Assembly (NCBI RefSeq): GCF_963676685.1
Contig: NC_092346.1
Coordinates: 45,877,289 to 45,941,288 of the forward strand
DNA from: Mytilus edulis
Lineage: Eukaryota; Mollusca; Bivalvia; Mytilida; Mytilidae
Direction of reading: 5' to 3'
DNA length: 64,000 nt
In this document: positions 24,001 to 34,599 of the stretch, one piece after another
Position numbering within the stretch: the stretch's first letter is position 1
Layout: each line of letters begins with the position of its first letter
The notes under the pieces: generated by a model
The model's database searches: none
What the model saw: only the letters and a program-made list of their open reading frames with translations
Told to the model about the DNA's origin: nothing
Position numbers and translations under genes: made by a program

Positions 24001-26467
24001 TTCCAACAATTGGACCTTGATGAAACTATTTGACAACAATCGTCATTATACTTTGCGAAATTCAAATCCAGCTAGGGGATTGGAGAATTTTTGAAATGCC
24101 GCGGTAGTTACAACGTTGCATTTTACCTATTTTATCTAAGGTTGACATCAGTGCAGGACGTAGCCTTAGCTTTTTCAGAATATTTATGAAGTAAACATTG
24201 AACAGTATGACTGTGTTTCTGCTTTTTATATATAGATTCTAGTTGATTTATCCCTGCCATTTATTGTCTGTTGTCTCTTTTGATATATTAAAACAGTGAC
24301 TCGATTTTTGTGGAATAGTAAGTTTATTGTCCCCTCGCATACAACTATTGCCCTTGGCTACGCCTCAGTGCAATAGTTGCATCTCATGGACAAGAAACTT
24401 ACCATTCCACTCATACCCAGTCAATAAGTATACATTATATTTCCTGCATTAAATTTTAGAAAACAGAGACAGAGTTAATCTATGTATCTTTCAAAATGAC
24501 ACTGTTCTCATCATTTTTTGCAGAAAGTTATCTTATGGTTCTACTGTCAGCACAAAAGTAGAGTTTACCATACTCAAACCTGGTCTATATGAGGTAAGAA
24601 TGCTTTTGAAATTTGTAATGAAGCAAGGCTAAATCAAATACAGAGGATTACTTATTTTTCATGAGGTTCTAGTGTATGTGAGAATGTGTACACTAAAACT
24701 TTTAATGCACAACAAATTATTTTCTATAGTCTTGAGTGCTATATTTGTTAAAACCATGAAATCAAGTATTCATGAAAATATGATGAAATATGAAAAAATA
24801 TATTTTTTGTCAATTGAAAAAGAATAGTATTCTGTAATACAATGAATACACAGGAAGCTATACTCCTTACCTAACTATAGTAACATATTAAAAGTCTGTC
24901 ATGAAAAATTTAAAACAATTCAAAGAGAAAACCAAAGGATGATTTATTATGATATGAAACTGAAACCAAATATGACAGACAGAATCTCAAACAACCACTG
25001 AAAAACAGGCTCATACGGCATGTGATAGGGATAAATATCTTTGTGATATTTGCTCAAATCTCACTCTTGTCAGGAACAAAAGGAGGCGTTTCCTTGAATT
25101 ATACAATATATATTTGTTATTTACTGCTGTTGAATCATTTTTGCACAGGAACATGTTTGCAAAACAAACAAATTAATAAAATATTTTATATGCCAATCAC
25201 AGCACCCAAAATGAGCAGAATAATTACAATATAATTTTGCACATGCCATGGGATCAATCTGTATCCCTTTTATTTATCAAATTGTTCTCAATGTTTCAGT
25301 TTGGGAAACATATGAAGTTGAACCTTACCTACAACATACCAGAATCTCCTGTTAAGTCACCATCACAGCTGGTAAGTTCTCCTGAAGGATTGTGGAGAAA
25401 TCGTATCAGTAGTGCATCTTCTTATGGTGGAGACAGAGAATTGGAAGAAAAAAGGCTTTCATTTGGAAAATCATACTCATTTGGAGATTTAGGACCAGAT
25501 CATGCACTAGAAACAGAACCACAGGAAAATATTTCGTAAGTTGTTTTTTTTGTTTCTTTGAATTAACAAAATTTTGATATCTAATGAAATTTACATTAAT
25601 GAGACAGCAACTCAACCACACTTTCAATCTTGATGTAAAATTTAAAGCCTCCTCCTATATCCTTTATCAAGAACTATCAAGAATCCAATGTTCTTGTGTA
25701 CCAGAAGGATCCTGACATACCATTTACTTAAATAAAGTGTGAAGGTTAATTATTCAATATTCAGCAGCTGTAAACAGATTTTTGTAAAACCAGTAAAATT
25801 CAGAAATTAGAAAATATCAATAAAACATGTTGGGGCTATTCCATTAAAATGTATGTAAGAGGGTAGGAACGAAATTTTAATTATTGAATGTGGGTCATTG
25901 GTCTTTTTCAGTATGCGCCTATAACCATTATGCAAAATCATCAAAAAAATGGTTCTTAGTTGTAGGGTTTATTTTCAAAGTCCTTTCCCTTCCCTCCCAC
26001 ATACATTTAAATGGAATAGCCCTTATAGTACAGTGTCACCTGTGTTATCTGACACACTTGTTGACCAGAAAAAGTATTGGATTAAGCAGGGTGTTGGAAT
26101 ACTTAGATTTTTCTGCAAGGATATGCCTATTTTAGGACCAGAAAAATGTGTCCGTTAAAGTAGGATGTTGGAATACTCGTGTATGATTAGGCAGGTTATA
26201 CTATAACGACAAACAAAAACCACCATTGAGGACAAATTAAAAAAAAAAAAACATGTAAAATTACAGTAAACCATATTTTTTCCAAATACTTACAAGAAAC
26301 CCAAACCATTACAGACACCCAATGATGTTTTCCTCGTCAGTTTCACATGTATAATATTTCTTTTTTGTTTTATTTTCAGATTATGTAGTAATGATATTCT
26401 CCAAAAATCTGTTGTATCTTCAAACTTTAAGAAGAATTCTTTTCTCTTATATATCCCTAATGGATGA
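6078..26467 (+). CDS. TRAPPC14: TRAPPC14 orthologue (TRAPPII-associated subunit, C7orf43/MAP11), complete, 12 exons
   Basis: In vertebrates TRAPPC14 associates with the TRAPPII tethering complex, binds Rabin8 and helps preciliary vesicle docking. Exons: 6078-6410, 9815-10034, 10520-10606, 11564-11675, 13521-13659, 14048-14118, 14668-14748, 15924-16018, 17435-17513, 24524-24593, 25300-25535, 26380-26467. Every border is GT/AG and phases agree; the sum is 1611 nt, or 536 residues, against about 580 in human. Diagnostic matches: PPKLQV (194-199), a YRLPKILF-like stretch (about 320-327), FKLTYTVTNTLQDF (349-362) with RLYWNP after it, LKPGLYE then FGKHMKLNL (423-438), and a Ser-rich tail with KSYSFGD. 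Exon 1 is little conserved. Two CxxC pairs (234-237, 254-257) could bind a metal. The C-terminus may be frameshifted near 26462. Intron 9 (7 kb) holds a 4.2-kb mobile element. Identification is from recalled family sequence. Confidence 0.93.
6547..7334. mobile_element. Fold-back element with CGTACG-rich inverted termini
   Basis: The segment starts with TATATGTTCCAGACC and ends with its complement. Each terminus (about 110-125 bp) contains serial GGACCGTACGCGTACGGTCC-type palindromes, so each arm is itself a chain of small palindromes. The core is AT-rich and non-coding. It lies in intron 1 of TRAPPC14. Reading frames across the right arm are translations of the palindromes, not genes. Confidence 0.8.
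7585..7736. mobile_element. Truncated copy of the ATGGGGACGAAGTC element
   Basis: The sequence resembles the end of the 8789-9246 copy: a GGAAACGGAAGTA block, AACGATTTTGAGTTCATTAG, a TTCGGGAAA hairpin, then TTGGGGACTTCGTCTCCAT. The other end is missing. Confidence 0.65.
7922..8120. repeat. Tandem array of TCTGTAATGGCCCTGTTTTT (about 18-21-bp unit)
   Basis: Nine near-perfect TCTGTAATGGCCCTG copies, differing mainly in the length of the following T run, are followed by two degenerate units. An open frame across it is a by-product of the period. The same core word TAATGGCCCTG reappears in the hairpin at 8428-8604. Confidence 0.9.
8428..8604. repeat. Palindromic hairpin element sharing the TAATGGCCCTG core
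   Basis: The two halves are near-perfect reverse complements: TGTTTTTATAATGGCCCTG then TTATATGTCC on the left, GGACATATAACAGGGCTATT then ATAAAAACA on the right. The centre, near 8505-8525, is a CCTCGG-rich loop. The core word is that of the tandem array 310 bp upstream. Confidence 0.85.
8789..9246. mobile_element. MITE-like element with ATGGGGACGAAGTC ends, copy 2 (inverted relative to copy 1)
   Basis: It begins ATGGGGACGAAGTC and ends GGGGACTCTGTCCCCAT. Along its length it is the reverse complement of 3455-3896, including the CGTAACGTTTCCGATTTTGG and GAACTCAAAATCGTTCAAAT-type blocks. No coding capacity is seen. It lies in TRAPPC14 intron 1. Confidence 0.75.
10608..10870 (+). repeat. Common bivalve interspersed repeat (GATTGCCAATGAGACAA family), 5'-truncated
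   Basis: It contains the recurrent blocks ATGACACAGAAATTAACAA, TATAGGTCA, CAACAATGAGCAAAGCC and GGGGTTAAACATGTTT in family order. It starts directly at the end of TRAPPC14 exon 3, inside intron 3. Confidence 0.75.
12308..12511. mobile_element. Short MITE with AGGGCTATTCC terminal inverted repeats, copy 1
   Basis: This 204-bp element begins AGGGCTATTCCAGAAAAAAA and ends with the near-exact complement. It contains an internal G/C-skewed arm pair (GGGGGGGTTGG against CCACCCCACC). It lies in TRAPPC14 intron 4. A second family member is at 25833-26022. Confidence 0.85.
14790..15081. mobile_element. Fold-back MITE rich in AATTCGAATT words
   Basis: The left end TGCATTCACATGTAATTCGA and the right end TACATGTGAACGAGGCAT are inverted. 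Between them are repeated ATTCGAATT/AATGCGAATT-type palindromes. It lies in TRAPPC14 intron 7. A fragment of the same family (TGAGTTCACACGTAATACGA) is near 62150. Confidence 0.75.
16288..16360 (+). repeat. Fragment of GATTGCCAATGAGACAA repeat family
   Basis: AAGAAGATGTGGTATGATTG followed by CCAATGAGACAACTCTCCAC and CAAATGACAATG is the conserved start of this repeat family, seen at many sites in the window. It is truncated after about 70 bp. Intron 8 of TRAPPC14. Confidence 0.8.
16514..17105. mobile_element. Non-autonomous element with AAAGGAG...GGTCC inverted ends and internal hairpin
   Basis: The left end AAAGGAGAAGGTCCGGTAAG and the right end CTTACTGGACCTACTCCTTT are reverse complements with few differences, as are the adjacent TTGGCC/TGGCCA words. 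A 110-bp internal palindrome (16748-16858) pairs AAGTGGCCGCATCCGTGTTC with its complement. No open frame of note. TRAPPC14 intron 8. Confidence 0.75.
20600..20725 (+). repeat. Interspersed repeat (AAATTCAAAACG / CTGTCATATTC family)
   Basis: The blocks CCAAGAAAAATTCAAAACG, CAAATGACGAAATCAAAAGC, CATCAAAAGAATG and CTGTCATATTCTTGACTTGG also occur in this order near 34650-34770 and 53865-53965, and inverted near 50520-50620. It lies inside the 4.2-kb element. Confidence 0.75.
20800..20893. repeat. Imperfect hairpin (AACCCGAATAATTCAGTC)
   Basis: AACCCGAATAATTCAGTC is paired with GACTGAATTATTTGGGTT some 60 bp later. It is a short palindromic repeat inside the 4.2-kb element. Confidence 0.65.
21410..21520 (-). 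repeat. Interspersed repeat (GAATGGAAATGGGGAATG family)
   Basis: The blocks GAATGGAAATGGGGAATGTG, AAAGAGACAACAACCCGACC and CAGCAGAAGGTCACCAACAG match, in either orientation, copies near 33280, 43040-43195, 46070, 48020-48170 and 54655-54740. The strand given is relative to the 43-kb copy. Confidence 0.75.
22632..22709. repeat. Strong hairpin (GTCTGACTACAGCCAGCCCC)
   Basis: GTCTGACTACAGCCAGCCCC pairs with GGGGCTGGCTTTATGCAGAC around the inner palindrome CTTGCGTTTGTAGACGCAAG. It lies inside the 4.2-kb element. Confidence 0.75.
23270..23335 (-). repeat. Fragment of GATTGCCAATGAGACAA repeat family, minus orientation
   Basis: GGAGAGTTGTCTCATTGGCA followed by a CATCTTCCTATATC-like block is the reverse complement of the family start. 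Confidence 0.7.
24311..24411. repeat. 101-bp palindromic element
   Basis: GTGGAATAGTAAGTTTATTG at the left pairs with the right-hand ACTTACCATTCCAC end. Inner words CAACTATTGCCC and TGCAATAGTTGC also pair. It ends 112 bp before TRAPPC14 exon 10. Confidence 0.7.
25833..26022. mobile_element. Short MITE with GGGCTATTCC terminal inverted repeats, copy 2
   Basis: The ends GGGCTATTCCATTAAAATGT and ACATTTAAATGGAATAGCCC are reverse complements. It is the same family as 12308-12511 and is inserted in the last intron of the same gene. Confidence 0.8.
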
Positions 26468-26958
26468 TGGAGTGATTGAAAAACAGTGTGGTCATTTTCT
26501 TCCTGACATTTTAAATTCTGCCTTGAATTCTCCATAGGTATGAAAAGCTTCCATTCAGATGCAACAGTTCAATTGTGAGGTTGAAATAGTTTTAAAAATT
26601 TAATACCTTCTCCATCATGGTGAAAGAAGATATTTTATCAAGCTGACAATATTTACTACATGATGTATATATTATAGCGGTGTATATTATTACATGTAGT
26701 TAATACTAGGTTTTATTCAATTTTTTCATTATGCAAAATTCATGTGGTTAAAATCTCTCTATTTCACTGTGACATCTGTATACTGTAATTTCAGAAATTA
26801 TTGCCATGTTTTTATTAATGAGAATAATGTGATGGTGTGAATATGGCAATTCTTAAAACTTGAATTCAATTTAAAACATTATACATACATCTGTATGCAG
26901 ATTGTCAAGCATTTAGTATTATATAATCCTGCATAGATGTTAATTTTTCAAATTTCAC

Positions 26959-26964
26959 AATAAA
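26959..26964 (+). promoter_or_regulatory. Candidate polyadenylation signal for TRAPPC14
   Basis: AATAAA lies about 490 bp after the TRAPPC14 stop codon, in AT-rich sequence with no later recognisable exon. A further AATAAA is present near 27290, so which one is used is uncertain. Confidence 0.4.
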
Positions 26965-27537
26965 AGATACACAGGATGATTTCTAATTAACAATTACAAT
27001 TCTTAAAAGTATTATTGATCAAATGCTTTGTTTAATTTAAAATTACAACAAGTGTTATATAAGGTATTTTTTATATTTAAGTCAATTGTGTTTGTTATAT
27101 TTATTTTATTCATTTTTTTTGTAAACTACATTTAGAATTATTGAGATTATTTACTGTTATTGTACTAATAAGAACTATGCCCTAGTGTCCTATACTTGTG
27201 CCATTTTCATATTGACTTAAACAATTATTTTATATAAACAATTATTAACAAACTGAGTACCTAATGTTATTTCTTAAAAATAGAAAGTTAAATAAATGAA
27301 TTCTCTGAATGGGTTATAATCATTAAGTGTATATATAAGTGTATATATATATATATATAATTATTTTCTGTGACTGTATATTACATTAATTTGTAGGATC
27401 CTTTACTATAGATAATTTAGCTGATCTGTAACAATAACATCTTCATGCCTTATATATCATGTACTGTAGTACGCCGCTAGATTAAAACTGACGAGGAAAG
27501 GTAACACACGGCCAGCGAAAGCTCTTTTTATGAGAGC

Positions 27538-27716
27538 CCAGGTGGTCGTGTGGTCTAGCGGGAAGGCTGCAGTGCAGGCGATTTGGTGTCACGATATCAC
27601 AGTAGCATGGGTTCGAATCCCGGCGAGGGAAGAACCAAAAATTTGCGAAAGCAAATTTACAGATCTAACATTGTTGGGTTGATGTTTAGACGAGTTGTAT
27701 ATATATATATATATAT
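27538..27716 (+). repeat. tRNA-derived SINE with AT-dinucleotide tail
   Basis: The head resembles a tRNA gene, with a box A-like GTGGTCTAGCGGGAAGG (about 27550) and a box B GGTTCGAATCCC (about 27610). The spacer is too long and the arms too poor for a functional tRNA. A body with TTTGCGAAAGCAAATTTAC and GGGTTGATGTTTAGACGAG follows, then a (TA)n tail. This is the layout of a tRNA-derived SINE; which named family it belongs to I cannot say. Confidence 0.8.
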
Positions 27717-27837
27717 GAAATATTGTATTGAATTTACACCCACATTGGTTAGAATGTTTTACATAGAGTTTTCTTGCATTTCTTAATACATGAAGTTTTT
27801 CTAAAGAAATGGAGTCCCTAATCTAAAACTTATAAAA

Positions 27838-27965
27838 ATAAGAAGATATGGTATGATTGCCAATGAGACAAATTTCTAAAAGAGGGGGCTAAATGACACA
27901 ATAATAACAACTATAGGTCACCATAAGGAAAACCCATACTGTATAGTCAGCTTTATAATAAGTTC
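27838..27965 (+). repeat. GATTGCCAATGAGACAA repeat family copy
   Basis: AGAAGATATGGTATGATTGC followed by CAATGAGACAA, AAATGACACAATAATAACAA and CTATAGGTCACC in family order, ending at ATAGTCAGC. Confidence 0.8.
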
Positions 27966-29229
27966 ACCTTGAAAAATTGAAGTGTACTTTGGTTTTAAAT
28001 TTTGCATTCACAGCTTATTCTGTGACTATATTGTCAAAATTTCAGGCTCATTCCTCATCAATCATATTTCAAAGAGATAAGATTTTCATAGTTCAGGAAT
28101 TCAATGTCTTTTCAGATATTCCCATGTAACTAATGTGAAGCTCATAACAATTAATCTATTTTTATCCCATGCATTAAAGAATTTTAGAAAAATAATGAAA
28201 ATGTACCATTTCTTCTTGTTTAGAAAGTTAACCTCATAGAAATATAAAAACTTATTAATTAACTGTGCTTAAATTATTGACAAAGTTTTAGGGGAGGGGG
28301 AGCAATGTCTGTCATACTTGTCTTTTCTATATATTCTACCTTGATTATGGTCTGAGACCACAGTTATCATCCTTTGATTTTCGTTGTCCATGAATATATT
28401 CGCTTATTTCTCTATGTTTTATACCTCACATAGCAAGTAGGGATGACATGACACTGTAAGAACATTTAGGTCACAAATTTTAAAGTAAAGTAAAGTAAAG
28501 TAGTGATTTGTTCCAGCTGAAAAGGGTTTAAAATAAGTACCTTGGAAGTTGTCAAATGATTTCAAGACCCCCTTAACATAAAATTGTCCATATTTTGATT
28601 TAGAGCTGATGAAGTTTTCTATAATTTTGATATAATTTGTCCCAAAAGTAGTACAACACACTGTAAAAATATTATTGAGAAAACGGAGGTGGTATGTTTT
28701 AATTTTCATTAATTGTGTAAAAGAAATGCACTTTAAAATAACTGGTTTCGGACCTTATGGTTTATATCCCAAATATATGTTGGTGTATTGTATGAACTAT
28801 AGTCCCGTTATTCCTTTATTAAAATAGAAATTGTAGTACAATGTATTGTATTTGTTTTATTCATATAAAAATAATGAAGTGAATTCAGAAAGTTCTGAAG
28901 GAAAAGTTACATTGACTTGTGAAATGATTCTTAAATATTGAACAAATCTTGTTATATTGTTATTTGTTATTTCAGTCAATACTTGTATTAAATTGAGATC
29001 TCTTTTCTATATTAAGGTATTATTATGTTTATTTTACTTTAGTTTTTTTGTATGTCTGTATGCTATTCATTCATAATATTTAGATTATTTCAATTTAATG
29101 TAATCATAAGTATTATTGATCCAATTTCCAATAGTCATTTGTATGGTTAATATTAGAAAAAATTGAAGGAATATTCAAGCTTTTTATCTTTCATGAAATG
29201 ACAATGTTGGATGGAGTTTTTTGTTTTTA

Positions 29230-29700
29230 TGCCCCACCTACGATAGTAGAGGGTCATTATGTTTTCTGGTCTGTTCGTCCGTTCGTTCATCCGTTCGTTC
29301 GTCCATGTGTCCGTTCGTCCCACTTCAGGTTAAAGTTTTTGGTCAAGGTAGTTTTTAAAGAAGTTGAAGTCCAATCAACTTGAAACTTAGTACACATGTT
29401 CCCCATGATATGATCTTTCTACTTTTAATGCCAAATTATAGTTTTGACCCCCAATTTCATGGTCCACTGAACATAGAAAATGAAAGTGTGAAGTTCAGGT
29501 TAAAGTTTTTGGTCAAGGTAGTTTTGATGAAGTTAAAGTCACATCTACTTGAAACTTAGTACACATGTTCCCTATGATATGATCTTTCTAATTTTAATTC
29601 CAAATCAAAGTTTTGACCCGAATTTCACAGTCCACTGAACATGGAAAATTGTAGATTGAGTGGGGCATCCATGTACTATGGACACATTCTTGTTTTGACA
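29230..29700 (+). repeat. Molluscan GGGGCATCC / GGACACATTCTTG repeat with about 155-bp internal units
   Basis: It starts ATGCCCCACC, runs through a CGTTCGTCCGTTCG-rich stretch and contains two copies of an internal unit (marker TTCAGGTTAAAGTTTTTGGT at 29326 and 29496). It ends GTGGGGCATCCATGTACTAT then GGACACATTCTTG. The inverted family member lies at 36355-36560, with a partial one at 35519-35610. Confidence 0.85.
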
Positions 29701-32639
29701 AGGTTCACTGTTTTTTTTTACCATCACACACTATAAATTCCATGATGAATTAGGGCCAGTATATAGCTATTTATCTTGGTTTTATTTTGTGTCCTGGAAT
29801 TACTGTCGCTTTGACATAAACCCTATGTCCTTTCTTCCTTAATTAAAAAGAAATCTTCATAGATTACATATTATATCTGCAAGGGATGTTTTCTCATTGA
29901 TAAAGTATCATACTGTGTTGTGAAAGTAATAATGGTCAAAAGAAATAATAACACAAATTTTCTAATTTGTTCAAATGACCAAAAATAATACAGTGTACTT
30001 TAAGTTTAAATGTTATGTTCTGGAATTGTAGCAATTTGTTAATTTTCTTAAAAAGTCTGTTATTTGCTATGATCCATGATCCATAAATTTTGTTTATATT
30101 GTATCCTTTGTTTATCGTCTTCATCCATTCATTATAAAATGTTTGTTTATTTTGATAATTTATTTTTGTAGATCTGTCTCAATTCTTTTAGGGATTGTGC
30201 AATATTATTTTTAGGTTTTCATGATCTCCATGTTTTGTTCATAGACATTAATTTTGCATGTAATTGAATTTACTTTTACTTTGTTTGCTTCAAATATGTT
30301 ATAGATTTTGTCATTTATTTGTTTTATTTATTTATGATATGATTGTTTTACATGTAATAAATCATTACAACCCGTTCATGAGTATTTTTGTTGGTTATTG
30401 CATAATTACTTGCATTGCTGCTAGTCATTCTAATTGAAAATTGAGAAACAAGTTACAGGTATAGAACAACTAATTCAGGCACAGTTGGAAAGAACATCCA
30501 AGAAAGTAGTACATATTATAAACAAAATAGTTCCTAGGCATAGCTGTATCTTTAGGTGGAATATTTGGGTAGTTTTTGTATCAAAAGAAAGCTTGGGGAC
30601 TTGGGATCACTGAAGAACCATTGTTTAAAGTTTCTTTTAAATAACAAAGAAGTATATAAAATTTTAATAGGAGAGTACATTTCTCCTGTTGTTGAGATCA
30701 GAAGTACCTGTTTTTGTACCATAAAATTTCCAGGAACCAGTACCCTTTGATATGCAGGCATGCTAAATTTTTCAGCATAAGTCAGTATTAGGTATAATTT
30801 TGACATACAATAATTGCCACTTTAGTTGAACTTCAGACAAAGTAGCCATTCATGGTTGAAATTGCAGAATTTAACATAGAGATCAATGGGGCTATGATAT
30901 AGTGGTTTTATATCTTTAATAAATGCATGAAAAGTCAAATGCATACACACTTCATTGATATTTGTAGAAAATTTGTTGATATCAATGAACATAAATGACA
31001 CAATATTTGATCAGTAACAAATACAATCTTCATTTTATACTATTTCACTATGAACTACCATTCATAGCATAGATATTGAAAATTTTGTGAGTTTTATTAT
31101 GTCCAAAATCATTAGCTGATCATATTTGAAAAACTTTTTGGTACAATGGTCATCAATTTAGGCCAAGCTACATCACTCAACAGCGCTTTTAGAGAAAATA
31201 ATTGATGTGCTCTAACATTACCCATAGCTTAATAAAATAAACCCCACAATTTGCACAGTTGAAAGCTTGCATAGCCAAATAAGATCTGTTACATTTGCTG
31301 ATTGAAAATTATTTAATGACCATTGTACCAAATAGTTATTTAAATGTGATAAGCTAATGGTTTGTACATCACAAAACCCAAAGAATTTTCTAATTCTAAT
31401 CATCAAATGTAGCTGATCTCATTTGGCTATATTGGCTTTCCACTGAGCAAATTGTATTTTATCAAGCTAGTTATTATATACCAGTACTTTAAATATTTTC
31501 TTTGAAAGCACTGTTTAGTGTTTTAGCTTGACCTCAATCGTCCAGAGGTTGCTTTGTTAATCTAAAAATTGTGAATGAATAATTCACAAAATTATACCCT
31601 TTATTTGCAAAACTAATGGTATATTGAAGTTATTAAATTCATTTATCTCCCAGGTAAAATGTTGGCATGGGATAATATTCCCTCCGTCTCATTCTTAGGT
31701 GGTGTCCTACAAGACTACAAGTATGTAAATAAAATTTGCTTTACCATTTAGGGGACATTGTACCACACATTGCAATATTGAAGTTAGTAAATTTGATTAT
31801 CTCCCCTTTACCATTTGGGATTGGAATTATATTCTCTTATGCACATTCTCAGATAGTGTCCTACACCTGTGTTAAGTTTCATAATTAATGATTTGTATGG
31901 CCTTTAAATAGGATTTACATTTAACAAAGTGATATATATCATATATTATAAGTAAAATCCATTGCATGTATTTCCTTTTAATATGTAGGACAATAATAAT
32001 ATGCTATGCACTTATGCACATCCTTGGCTAATGTTCTACAACAAATTTAGTTTGCATCAACATTTGTGTAGCTTTTTAGGACGAGTTGTACTTTCTAGTA
32101 CTTATCAAATATTTAGCGAAATGAGACAACTTTTCACCACAGACCAATTGACAGTTAAGAACTTCAGGTTATACAACTTTCAACAATAAGTAAAACCGTT
32201 GCTGAATAGCAAGCTATGAAAAATTCAGAACGATTTCAATGAAAAAAACTTATGTCCTGATCCAGGTATAAACAAATTCATGAAAATAGATGTGATATAC
32301 ATCCACAAAAACTCAACAACATAATTACTGGCTCCTGACGTGGGACAAGAACAGACAGAATGTGGTTGGGTATAATATTTTTATCAGCACTAACCCTCTT
32401 CCCAACCTGCATGATAGGACACCATGACATAAGAAATGTGTACAAAGCAACATCAGAACAAACTAGAAAAATCATGTGAAATAGGCTTAACAGAATTCTC
32501 AATTTTATTTGACTTAGAGAAACACTAAAGATCATGTTCTTGTATGTACATCCCAAGGGACATAAAGGTTTTGTCAATATCTGCACAAGTTTAGAGGAGT
32601 TGCAACGTCTAGATATGACCACATTTTAAATCATCTGGC

Positions 32640-32830
32640 ATGTATTTCATGTGTTGTTGTATATCACATTTGTTTTTCATTATTTGTTTTGTACATCAAT
32701 AATACCCTTTGTTTTCTCGTTTTAATTGTTTTACATTTGTCATCTTCCATAGCCTGCTATGCGATGCCTGTTTTGCTCATTGCTGAGGGTCGTATAGCGA
32801 CCTGTAGTTACTAACTTATACGAAGTTCTC
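32640..32830 (-). repeat. Bivalve repeat fragment, minus orientation
   Basis: CATTGCTGAGGGTCGTATAG followed by CGACCTGTAGTTACTAAC is the reverse complement of the middle of the GATTGCCAATGAGACAA family (GTTAACAACTATAGGTC-type blocks), diverged. Confidence 0.55.
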
Positions 32831-33269
32831 TATCTTTTTGCCAATATGATATAAATTTTAAAGTGAGAAAATGAAAATGAAGATAACAAAATGATTACCA
32901 AACATCCTTGATGCCTTGATTAACACTGCTATACATATCTTTACCAATGAAGTTTAGCTTTTCATCAACTTTATCACTATCTTTCATTCAAATAATCACG
33001 AAAATATCAACTGTTCAACAAAATCATTTTGTGTTGGAGTCCAATATAGTGTGCAGTTTAAGAAAACAACATTACAATCACTATAAGAAAAAGAAAAAAA
33101 CAAATAATGAACTAAAAAGATGTCTTCACCACAGCAAAGCTGTATAGTAACTACAAAAATCCTGGATCACAGCAAATTTTATAAATTTTATGTGTTTCAA
33201 AAGGTCTCTGATGTAACCAAATTTATACCATGATAATTACGTTAAGATTTTTAGTAATAGACATCAGTG

Positions 33270-33350
33270 ACCTTTGGTAGTTGTCTGCTCTATGGTCGGG
33301 TTGTTGTCTCTTTGGCACATTCCCCATTTCCATTCTCATTTTATCCCAAA
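33270..33350 (+). repeat. GAATGGAAATGGGGAATG family fragment
   Basis: CTGCTCTATGGTCGGGTTGT followed by TGTCTCTTTGGCACATTCCC matches the other copies of this family in the window. Confidence 0.75.
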
Positions 33351-34599
33351 CCTAATATACAATCTGACGTAACTAATTCCTAAATTAATAACAAAGCTTT
33401 CACCACCATCTACAAATGAACTTCTTGCATTCTATATATGCTTAAATCAGACAAGCATTTTTCAAAGCTTATACTTGTTCAAGTTACCTACATATATACG
33501 CTTACTAACTTTTATCTGGGACATACTGTATTGAATATAATAGTCTTAGCTGTAATGGTTTAAGTTATTGTTTATGTTTCACTCTTCAAGTAATAATATG
33601 AAACAATTAAGCTGTATCATTGGGTCAATAGTGCAACAGAAAGTAGACGTTATAATTATCCTCTTTAATAACATGTTTCTATTCTTTACGAAGAAAATTA
33701 ACATTTCTTATACATTTAAAATGAACGATACTGTAATGTTAGACAAGTGTATTTCTTATAGGAACTCACTCGTGCTTAAAACGCGGAAGTGGCAAAATAT
33801 TGAAAACATTATTGAAAAAACAGTATGTCTTAATTGACATTTTCTGAGCTAAAGTTCTTGTAATGATTTAGCACCCGTTGATTCTTGCATTTAAAAGACG
33901 ATCGTTTGCATATCATTAAATACGATAATTGAATCAAAGTATGTTTTGCAATGGCACCATACCACTAGTCTAGAAAAAAGATAGATCCAGTCACCAGTCT
34001 AGAATAAAGACACAACAGGTAATTTACAATGATTTGTCAATAAAGTGAATTATTTCCAAGGAATATCTTGAGATTTCTTAAAATGAAATATTGATATGTG
34101 TCAACATATTAATGTAGTATACAGTTTTTACTAATATAATAAACTGTGATTTTGTCTTTAGTAAATAAACAGGTACTTGTTGTTTATTTTCTAATCAGCG
34201 TGTGTAGTGTGTTTGACAAGTCAGGCAATGAATGCACATCCTTTTACATAATTATATTATACTAGAACACAGACAAACCCACTAAAATTCACGGTATCAC
34301 GGCTACATGGTAGAACTTTGAGGTTCTTGCAATATATTTAGCAGTGTTATACGTCTGCTAATAATATGACGGAAATTATAAGAAATGTCCCAAGATGTCT
34401 TGAAAGATTTCGGGAAAATATTAACAAGAACACCATAAAAGAAAAAGAAATGAATAAAACAAATTATGTCAAAGCAGTGTTTTTTTTTAAAGAAAGAAAC
34501 AGTTCACTATGGTCATTAATGACATGTCATAAAACACAAACATGGTAAAATAGATAAGCATCATGCATAAAGCAGAAGAAACAAGCTAAAACCACATTT

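Noticed and set aside
27540-27628. Candidate tRNA gene
   Set aside because: Box A and box B are present, but the spacing is too long and no stable cloverleaf is seen; it is the head of a SINE.
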